Part shown: piece after piece, positions 32,624-39,754 of the stretch
How the letters are laid out: every line of letters begins with the position of its first letter
How positions within the stretch are numbered: position 1 is the first letter of the stretch
From: an uncultured bacterium
GTDB lineage: Bacteria > Planctomycetota > UBA8108 > UBA1146
NCBI GenBank assembly: GCA_913056395.1
Contig: CAJXMG010000024.1
Location: 1 to 42,511 of the forward strand
DNA length: 42,511 nt
Direction: 5' to 3'
Position numbers and translations under genes: made by a program
Notes under the pieces: generated by a model
Seen by the model: only the letters and a program-made list of their open reading frames with translations
What the model was told of the DNA's origin: nothing
The model's database searches: none

Positions 32624-33136
32624 TCAGTTTTCCAGCGACCCGGGCTTCAAGCGCAGTTTCAGTTCCTCCACAACACCTCCTGCGATAGTTACTGGAAGGG
32701 AATCGTGGACATCCCCGCCAAAAGCGGCGATCTCCTTGATATGGCGGCTGGAGAGATGGGAAAACTCCAGACTCGGCAGAACAAAGACCGTTTCCGCTTC
32801 AACATCTGCGGAGATCGATCGGTTGGTCAGAGCCATCGTGTATTCCGCCTCAAAATCGGCGAAGGTGCGAATTCCACGCAGCAGGATTCGGCAAGATTCT
32901 TTCTTCAGCAGGTCCACAACCAGACCATCGAACGCCTGAACCTGCACGCCGGGTATCCCCTCGGTGCAGGCCTTGAGCCATTCCACCCGCTCCTCAGGGG
33001 TAAACAGGGATGACTTCTGGCGATTGACGGCCACTGCAACGATCAGCTCGTCAAACATGCGGGATCCGCGCTGGATCAAATCCAGATGCCCTTTGTGGGG
33101 TGGATCAAAAGTACCGGGGTAAACCGCTTTGCTCAT
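32624..33136 (-). CDS. coaD: Phosphopantetheine adenylyltransferase
   Basis: A 170-residue protein with the CoaD nucleotidyltransferase motifs: YPGTFDPPHKGHLDLI (the H-x-G-H-type motif), NRQKSSLFTPEERVEWL, RGIRTFADFEAEYTMALTNR and FSHLSSRHIKEIA, equivalent to the ISSTxVR motif. It makes dephospho-CoA from 4'-phosphopantetheine and ATP. The length is slightly above the common 160. The ATG at 33134-33136 gives the canonical MSKAVYPG start and has GAAAGGG upstream; an ATG nine bases earlier is too close to that site. It may head the run that ends with the DNA glycosylase. Confidence 0.96.
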   Translation of the reverse strand: MSKAVYPGTFDPPHKGHLDLIQRGSRMFDELIVAVAVNRQKSSLFTPEERVEWLKACTEGIPGVQVQAFDGLVVDLLKKESCRILLRGIRTFADFEAEYTMALTNRSISADVEAETVFVLPSLEFSHLSSRHIKEIAAFGGDVHDSLPVTIAGGVVEELKLRLKPGSLEN

Positions 33137-33160
33137 CGGTTGCATTCCCTTTCAGGAACC

Positions 33161-33176
33161 GGGGTGGGAGCACCCC
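33161..33176 (-). other. Short hairpin upstream of coaD
   Basis: GGGGTG-GGAG-CACCCC forms a 6-bp stem about 25 bases before the coaD start, in the 147-base gap after the LptD-like gene. There is no T run on the minus strand. It may be a weak transcriptional or translational element, or chance. Confidence 0.25.
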
Positions 33177-33283
33177 TTCGAAGACATGATGCCCTCAGGA
33201 GAACCCGGCCGAAACCCCTGGCAACAGAACAAAGATGACAAAATGAAGGCCAAGCCCCGGAAGATCAGGACGCAAGAAAGCAA

Positions 33284-35719
33284 TTACCAGCCGGATCTGC
33301 GCCCCCTGAAGCCGCGCTGATCCAAGGCACCCAGCCATTCCCGCAAGCCGATATCGACGCGGAAGGTGGTGTCGTCATTCAGGCCGGCATCGACGTCGAG
33401 GGCAAAACCGAGGCGGAAAGTCCGGAAGTTTCGTCCCAACTCCCACCACTGACCGAGAACCTCTTCCCCATCGAGATCATATTCGACAAAGAGGCCCAGA
33501 TCCCAGCGGGGAGAAGCAACAAAACGCCCTCCAGCCAACAGGGTTTCCTGGTATTCAGGCCGGTTTCTCCACGACAACTCAAAGAGCCCCTGATCTGCCT
33601 CGAGCCAGCGCAAACCAAAGTTTTTCCCCCGATTTTCTCCCAAACCGAGATGGTGACGACTCTCGCCAAAGACACTCCAACCTCCCGAAGCATGGAGAAC
33701 CAACTCCGAATAGAGGTCTCCCCATTCCTCACCGGAATTATCTCTTGCTGCTTCCGGGTAGTAGAGGGCGTCGACGCGCATCTCCGCCACCGTCCGTGCA
33801 CCCAATCGATAGAGGCGTTCACGATCGCTCGTGGATTGACGGGTCTGCAAGCGGTGGCCCATGGACAGGGTCACCACTTCCCGATCACCCAGCCCGTCGG
33901 TGGCATCGAGAGAGAGGGGAACATCTGCCGGATCGAGGGAAGAATCAAACAAGCCTGAGTAATCGCCCCTCAAATCCACCACATGACGCAAGCCATCGAT
34001 GGCGAATGCATCACTTTTGACGTCGAAGACACGCGAGAAGCGTGTCGCGGCTTCAATTCCAGCAGACAGAATCGATCGATCCTCCTCGTCCAGATTGGAA
34101 GAGGTCCAGCGGGTCCAGCGGACTCCCGCATTGGGAATCACATTCAGCCAGCGACTGGCAACCAATGGCCGGGAAATCTCACTTCGAACGTCTAGTCGCC
34201 GTGTCTCGCCACCCACCGCTGCCGACGATTCCCCCGGAACCAATTCCAGGTCAGCAAATACCAGATCCGAGTCGACACGCAAACCCGCGGGAAGTTCCAT
34301 GTCGAGAGCACGGAATGCCAATTCAGGAGACCGCTCGATCTGGTCATCAAAGTCTTCATAGCCCCCATCAAAACGAAGGCTACCGACGAGGCTCTCACTC
34401 AATTCCTGGCGAATGGAGAAAAAGTTCTCGGGGCGCTTCACAGTCCTCGCCTCTGTCCGGAAAAACTCATCGACGAATCCCGCATCGCTGGCCGACGACC
34501 ATTCTGCGTCGAGCCAGGTACTGGAAGTGACTCTGGCCTGTACAAAGGCGCGGCCGCGATAGCGATCCTCTTCGCTGACCGGATCGCCATTGCTGTCTTC
34601 AGTCGCCTCATCACTGATCTGCCAAAAAGAACCGTAACCGTATAGATCGAGGCGGCCATCCGGGTCTGCAGACCAGCGCAGGGGGTCCCGCCCCCATTCA
34701 AAGTCGAGACCATACCCGGTTCCCCTTTTGGAGAGAGTATCGATGCGCGGAGACAGATCGATCTCGTCCTCGAATCTTTCGGGAAGCAGGAAATCACCAT
34801 TCCAACGGGTATCAACGCGGGACCCGAAGCGGGAAGAATCGGAAATCCTCAGGTCACGGAGGGGAAAGGAGCGTCCCCAACGACTGTCCCATTGGGTCGA
34901 GGGGAAGTAGGCCACTGGCCAGCCCCCCAACTCGAGACGGGCTCCCTTCATCGACACCAGGTGTCCTCCGGGGCCAGACTCGTTAGCCCGTTGACCCGCT
35001 TCTTCCCTCGGAGTCGCAGAGCCTGCATCCGCGACCAACGCCCATTCCGGATCATCGAACAAATCAGTAGTGAAGACGATGTCCGCCCCCTTTACACCAC
35101 TGAAATCATCCACCTCCAACAAGCGAGCCGCGATTCCCATGGAGGAAAGAGCCGCCTCTGATGTGTTCAGGTCGGAGACTCCACCCACCCAGGATTCGGC
35201 CATACTGCGAGCTCGGCGGGGGTCGTCTTTCGGAAGGGTACGCAGCATCTCCACGAGTTCGGAAGTGATGCGGATTCGGGCGTCCGTCAAAACCATGCGT
35301 CGGGCATCGACCTCATAAAAAACGGATTCCGCCTGAAAGGTTTGCCCCGCACGGTCGAGCAAGACTCCACCCAAGGCCAGAACCCTAGGGCGAATCGGTC
35401 CATTCTGGGGGTCAACACCATCGACGTAGACGCCTACCGCATCCGCACGCAGCGAAAAGCCGCGCCCCTCGAGCAGGACATTTCCCAAAACCACCAGCGA
35501 GCGGCCACCGCCGTCGGTGGAGATATCCGCTTCCAGTCGGTCATAGAAAATTTTCAGGTCTTCGTCTGTCCCCAAAAGACCCAGAGTAGTCTGGGCAGAG
35601 ATGACGGGCGCGAAGACTGTCAGCAGGAAAAGGATCAGGGCAAGCCGAGGGAACAGAACTGAAAGCCGGGCAAACCCGGAACCTTCGATTTGATTCACAG
35701 ATGTCTCAGAGAATTGCAC
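33284..35719 (-). CDS. lptD: LptD/OstA-like outer-membrane beta-barrel protein
   Basis: An 811-residue protein. It has a signal peptide (about residues 19-43, ending VISAQTT) and an LptA/OstA-like beta-jellyroll region (about 50-160: SLVVLGNVLLEGRGFSLRAD, FQAESVFYEVDARRMVLTDA). LELGGWPVAYFPSTQWDS, the PxxYxP-type entry to the LptD barrel, follows. The rest has long alternating strands and ends with an aromatic residue (RRSGW). LptD inserts lipopolysaccharide into the outer leaflet. No cysteine was seen in the whole chain, so it cannot use the disulfides of E. coli LptD. A GTG start at 35717-35719 is supported by GGGGGAAG upstream. Another OstA-domain barrel family remains possible. Confidence 0.65.
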   Translation of the reverse strand: MQFSETSVNQIEGSGFARLSVLFPRLALILFLLTVFAPVISAQTTLGLLGTDEDLKIFYDRLEADISTDGGGRSLVVLGNVLLEGRGFSLRADAVGVYVDGVDPQNGPIRPRVLALGGVLLDRAGQTFQAESVFYEVDARRMVLTDARIRITSELVEMLRTLPKDDPRRARSMAESWVGGVSDLNTSEAALSSMGIAARLLEVDDFSGVKGADIVFTTDLFDDPEWALVADAGSATPREEAGQRANESGPGGHLVSMKGARLELGGWPVAYFPSTQWDSRWGRSFPLRDLRISDSSRFGSRVDTRWNGDFLLPERFEDEIDLSPRIDTLSKRGTGYGLDFEWGRDPLRWSADPDGRLDLYGYGSFWQISDEATEDSNGDPVSEEDRYRGRAFVQARVTSSTWLDAEWSSASDAGFVDEFFRTEARTVKRPENFFSIRQELSESLVGSLRFDGGYEDFDDQIERSPELAFRALDMELPAGLRVDSDLVFADLELVPGESSAAVGGETRRLDVRSEISRPLVASRWLNVIPNAGVRWTRWTSSNLDEEDRSILSAGIEAATRFSRVFDVKSDAFAIDGLRHVVDLRGDYSGLFDSSLDPADVPLSLDATDGLGDREVVTLSMGHRLQTRQSTSDRERLYRLGARTVAEMRVDALYYPEAARDNSGEEWGDLYSELVLHASGGWSVFGESRHHLGLGENRGKNFGLRWLEADQGLFELSWRNRPEYQETLLAGGRFVASPRWDLGLFVEYDLDGEEVLGQWWELGRNFRTFRLGFALDVDAGLNDDTTFRVDIGLREWLGALDQRGFRGRRSGW

Positions 35720-35890
35720 CGGAATCTTCCCCCATCTACCGAGTCGAACCGGAGAGGTTCCGGCTTCCCCTGCCGGTCATGAACCAGGGACTGCTGCCCA
35801 GCGATCCACGAACCCTCTCTCTTTACGCCACGGTAGTCTGTCTCCGCAGGACCATCCACAACTTCCACCATGCCAGAATTGAAGCAGACC

Positions 35891-37717
35891 TCAGTTGCCC
35901 GCCCGAATCCGCACCTGCAACAGGAAGTTGATCAGCAGATTTTCGATGGTCGCCTCGTTGTCGGAGCTGCTCTGCTCACCAAAATGGGACAACACGTGAA
36001 TGACGCGCCCCTTCTTGACGGTGAAAGTCACGGCGACCGCTCCCTCTCCGCACTCTTTTCGCAGATCTTCACTGTCGATCAGGACTTGCACCTTCTTCGA
36101 CCGGATATCCAGCGAAGGACTCTCCTTGTCGATCTTCCACTGGTGCTTGACCAGCCGAATGTCGGGATCTTCGATCTCTCCGGGGGCGTCCAGATCACTG
36201 TTGCCGACACCGGTTTTTCCCCGGTCGCCATCGACATCTCCTGGATCGTCTTCGGAGGAGGGGTCGTACTCCGCGTCCTCATCATCGTCTTCATCGTCGA
36301 GTCCGTAGGCTCTCCTGCGCAAGGCATCCATATCGACGGGAGGAACGAAGACTCCCCTCAGCAGCGGGTGGGAAGTCATCCCCTTTTCGGGAGATATACC
36401 AAAGTTCCCTCCCTCCAGAGCAGTACCGGAGCGGAGATATTTGTTGAACCCCACTTCCAGCACCTCGATCAGACACCAGTCCTCGGTGAAGAGGTAACCG
36501 CCCTTTTCGACAAAACGCACGATTTTGTCGACGGCGTCCTTGTTCATTTTGAATTGAACCTCGTCATGGGCACCTTCCCCAACACAACGGTGCATGCGGT
36601 TGCCGGTGTACTCACCCGCCTTGTGATTGGGGTTCTGGCAAAACTTATGGATATGACTGCAGTTGATAAAGACCGCCGCCACGTCCTTGAAACTGAAGGA
36701 GGATTTTTCAACCTCCCCTTTTTCGATGACGGTATGCGGAATGGAAATTCTTTCGAGGACATGCTCGATGTGATCATAGTTGGTATCAAAACCGTTTTTG
36801 GCAGTCGGCCCCTTGATGACCAACACCTTGCCAGGGGGCAGATCTTCGAGTCCCAGAAACTGTCGGGCTCGGACCGGATCGAGGGGACGAGCCAAACCGG
36901 TGGTGGACTCGTGGTTTTCAGCCTCTTCGCGGATCACCTTGAGACCGCGACTGCGCTCCCTTTCCCACCACCCTTGCCAGTTGATCAGACTGTTTCCCAG
37001 CTGCTGCATTGTCAGCGCTTCCATGGCAGAGATCAGCGACCTCTTCAGCTCCGTCGGTGGCCGCTTGCCGTCTTTTTCCTTGGCGCATTCACGGGCAAGA
37101 ATCGGCATCAGCACATCCACCGTCCGGCGAACCGGAATCTCTGCAGCGATATCGACCGCCATCATTTGCATGTCGATGGGACAGTATTCCATCACCCGGC
37201 GAATTACCCGGTTGGCGTACTTGCTGCGTGTTTTCCGCAAGGCATTCAGGAGATCTCTGGCTATCGGCTTGGACTTGTACCGAACGACAAACTCCCCCAT
37301 CTCTGTAAAGGCGTCCGCCCCCTTGAACCCGGCAACGCCCTGGAGAAGAAACCAGTAAATGTCATCGGCAGTACTGCGGGAGAGACTGTTGGCGGTACTG
37401 AGAATTGCAGCGGTGGCGTTTCTGCCTGGCATGCGACCCATGGTGCGCAAGACTTCTGCCAGAGCGGATGCGTCTCCTGACATCGCCGCTTGCTGAACCA
37501 GCTTGCGCAGTTCTTTGGCAGACGGCCCTTCCTTCTCATCCCCATCTTCCAACACATGAGTGAAAAGTGGTGTCATCTCTCTCGGTTCGAACTGCAGGCT
37601 TTGTGTAAAACTCTGCTGGGCATTCAAAGGCGCAAAAACAGCGCACAGAAAAAACCACAGACCAAGAAAAATCGATGCAGTGAAAAAGATTCTTGAAGAG
37701 AAGGGCATCTTCTTCAT
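35891..37717 (-). CDS. Exported HEAT-like repeat protein with GATase-like (DUF4159-type) domain
   Basis: A 608-residue protein. It has a signal peptide (about residues 5-33, ending PLNAQQ) and a helical HEAT-like region (about 60-260). A class-I glutamine-amidotransferase-like fold follows, with FDTNYDHIEHVLE, VAAVFINCSH and VDKIVRFVEKGGYLFTEDW, the layout seen in DUF4159-type proteins. A very acidic insertion (about 465-515, GLDDEDDDEDAEYDPSSEDD and following) interrupts the last part. The end returns to VAVTFTVKKGRVIHVLSHFG, a usual closing strand of the fold. No catalytic triad was identified, so a binding rather than enzymatic role is likely. The ATG at 37715-37717 follows TAGGA. Confidence 0.6.
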   Translation of the reverse strand: MKKMPFSSRIFFTASIFLGLWFFLCAVFAPLNAQQSFTQSLQFEPREMTPLFTHVLEDGDEKEGPSAKELRKLVQQAAMSGDASALAEVLRTMGRMPGRNATAAILSTANSLSRSTADDIYWFLLQGVAGFKGADAFTEMGEFVVRYKSKPIARDLLNALRKTRSKYANRVIRRVMEYCPIDMQMMAVDIAAEIPVRRTVDVLMPILARECAKEKDGKRPPTELKRSLISAMEALTMQQLGNSLINWQGWWERERSRGLKVIREEAENHESTTGLARPLDPVRARQFLGLEDLPPGKVLVIKGPTAKNGFDTNYDHIEHVLERISIPHTVIEKGEVEKSSFSFKDVAAVFINCSHIHKFCQNPNHKAGEYTGNRMHRCVGEGAHDEVQFKMNKDAVDKIVRFVEKGGYLFTEDWCLIEVLEVGFNKYLRSGTALEGGNFGISPEKGMTSHPLLRGVFVPPVDMDALRRRAYGLDDEDDDEDAEYDPSSEDDPGDVDGDRGKTGVGNSDLDAPGEIEDPDIRLVKHQWKIDKESPSLDIRSKKVQVLIDSEDLRKECGEGAVAVTFTVKKGRVIHVLSHFGEQSSSDNEATIENLLINFLLQVRIRAGN

Positions 37718-37934
37718 TCCATTCCTATCGACACTGCCTGAACAGCGTCCGCGATTGTCGAAAAGGTCCAGGAAGAAACGGTCGGAATGGGACGGGCCGA
37801 TCCACAATGCGCTCACTTGCGCACTCTTCCGTGGGACGCTCCCATTCTAGCGAATGAAATCGGATACGGCAGTACCTAGTCGGCAACTCGGGCGAGCGGC
37901 TGAACGGGTCAAGACATGACGCTACATCTTGGAA

Positions 37935-39545
37935 TCAGGGACTTTCAGCGAGCAGTCTCAGGGCTACCTGTGAAATGATGGAATCATCCCTGAATGTCGG
38001 ATCGAGCTTGTACCAGGCCAGGTTTCCGTTGCGATCCACTGCAACCATCGTCGCTCCACCCACTGGACAGTTGTATTGTCCAAAGTTGGGTGATCCGTCC
38101 TCCAGATCGAGACCGGCGGGGAACGCCAGCCCCATACGCGCACACTGCCCCGTCAGTTTGTCCAACTGCTCCTGGGCAGGAGCCTTGCCCTTGCTCGAAG
38201 CGATCCAGGCCACCCGCAGTCCGTCATTCCCGTGGGTCATGTACAGTTTCTGCAGGTTTTCCAGAGTTTCGAAGTAGCGCGGATTTTCATAAGGAGCAAA
38301 AAGCATCAGCAAGACGTTCCCTTGCTCCTGGGCCGGATCAAAATTGACACCACCCATCCAATTTTCTCCCAGTGAAATTGGCGGAGTCGGTTTTCCTGCG
38401 AATCGAAGCAGACTTTCGAGAACCCTTTCGGTTCTCTTGGCATAAATCTGTCCGACCTGAGAAGCGGTCTGTGCATTGATCAGCTCTGTGAGAATTTCCA
38501 TCTCACGGGTAAAACTGGCGGACGCCGATTTGTAGTTCCCCAGAGCAAACTCCAGAAAACCGATGGCGAAGTTCACCTCTTCGTAGTAACGCTGAAAATC
38601 CTTGCGACACCGGTCACTGATCTCGACCGTCTTGTCACCGAACACCAGAGGATCTCCCCTGTGGGCGTTCTCGATGATGCCTTCGATGGACTTCCACCAG
38701 CGCAGACAGTCGACGAGGCGCCCCGCCTCCTGCAGTGCTTTCGCTTTCAATCGCAAGACGTGGGGAAGAAGGTCGGAATCGGTGTGATTCTCAAGAAATT
38801 TATCTGCAGTCGCGGCGGCACCCTTGTGGTCACGATCTCGGATCTGGGCATTCAGCAAAGCAGTCAAGACCACGTCGAGATCCTCAGCCTCCGGACAACC
38901 ATCAAGAACCCGCTTGTACTCATTGATGCAACGGGGGTATTGCTGGCCATGCCAATAGGCATCCGCTTTCAGGCGAATCAACTCACAGGGCGGACCGTCC
39001 TCAGCCTGAACCTTGGCCAGTTCACCATCGAGGAGCTCGTGGATCCGATCGAAGTAACCCTGCTTCAGGGCTGCGGTCCATGCGGCCGGAGCATCCTGGC
39101 CATTTCGTTCCTTGTAGAGCCTGCCGCTGTCGATGAAGTGACGATTGCAGTTCATCAGGTAGATACGACACACCGCAGGAGTCACCTTGGAAATACTTTT
39201 ACCCGAAGGGTAACTGCGGAAGTAGTTTTCACCCCGTAACAGAATTTCATCGGTGAGTTTCTGGATTTCGCCAATCGTCATCCCTTTGGGTTCCCGCACG
39301 TCTTCGGGCATGCGCGAGACCGCATCAAGAATCCACTGAGATTCTTTTTCTTCCTGAAGACGGCGCGTCAACTCATCCTTGACGTCCGACCCATCCTGAC
39401 TGGCATTCCAACCCAGTGCGGCTGCACCCTGTTGACCGATGTAGAGATGGATTCCCGCAGTTCCCATAAACAGGAAAAGACCCAGAAGGGTTCGCAGAAA
39501 AAATCGGGTGCGGCTCTGGTGGCTCTCCCAGGATCGTTGGCTCAT
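37935..39545 (-). CDS. TPR protein with C-terminal thioredoxin-like domain lacking CxxC
   Basis: A 536-residue protein with one N-terminal hydrophobic segment (about residues 15-38). It has helical TPR-like repeats (about 60-380) and a C-terminal TlpA/AhpC-like thioredoxin fold (about 400-530: NVLLMLFAPYENPRYFETLE, GLRVAWIASSKGKAP, GGATMVAVDRNGNLAW). Where active members have WCxxC, this has APYENPR, so it should not be an oxidoreductase. The ATG at 39543-39545 has GAGAGG somewhat far upstream; an earlier ATG at 39569 has no site. Just upstream GGGCGTCAAA occurs twice (39590-39599 and 39605-39614), 15 bases apart. A possible promoter is TTGGCA / GATATT within 39648-39675. Confidence 0.68.
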   Translation of the reverse strand: MSQRSWESHQSRTRFFLRTLLGLFLFMGTAGIHLYIGQQGAAALGWNASQDGSDVKDELTRRLQEEKESQWILDAVSRMPEDVREPKGMTIGEIQKLTDEILLRGENYFRSYPSGKSISKVTPAVCRIYLMNCNRHFIDSGRLYKERNGQDAPAAWTAALKQGYFDRIHELLDGELAKVQAEDGPPCELIRLKADAYWHGQQYPRCINEYKRVLDGCPEAEDLDVVLTALLNAQIRDRDHKGAAATADKFLENHTDSDLLPHVLRLKAKALQEAGRLVDCLRWWKSIEGIIENAHRGDPLVFGDKTVEISDRCRKDFQRYYEEVNFAIGFLEFALGNYKSASASFTREMEILTELINAQTASQVGQIYAKRTERVLESLLRFAGKPTPPISLGENWMGGVNFDPAQEQGNVLLMLFAPYENPRYFETLENLQKLYMTHGNDGLRVAWIASSKGKAPAQEQLDKLTGQCARMGLAFPAGLDLEDGSPNFGQYNCPVGGATMVAVDRNGNLAWYKLDPTFRDDSIISQVALRLLAESP

Positions 39546-39661
39546 CGGTTCGGCAACCTCTCTGGTCATGATCGGCGAAACGGTTCAAAGGGCGTCAAAT
39601 CGAGGGGCGTCAAAGGTCCAAAAACCTCTCATGAGCCCCAATAGGAGAATATCCAGATTTG

Positions 39662-39702
39662 AAAAAAAGTGCCAATCACCCTCCCAGTACCGGCAAGGGT
39701 GA
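39662..39702 (-). terminator. Probable intrinsic terminator after the large repeat protein
   Basis: On the minus strand TCACCCT and AGGGTGA (plus 39676-39682 and 39696-39702) form a 7-bp stem with a 13-base loop. Seven T residues (plus A run 39662-39668) come seven bases after the stem. The gap before the T run weakens the call. It lies about 50 bases after the stop at 39755. Confidence 0.5.
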
Positions 39703-39754
39703 CCTGTTCGGAAGGAATATTCCCGGACCATAAGCAGTTCAGGAGAGGGTTTGC

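Noticed and set aside
35870-37480. 536-codon open frame on the plus strand opposite the HEAT-like/GATase-like gene
   Set aside because: The minus-strand gene has a signal peptide, ribosome site and domain structure; the plus frame shows none of these.
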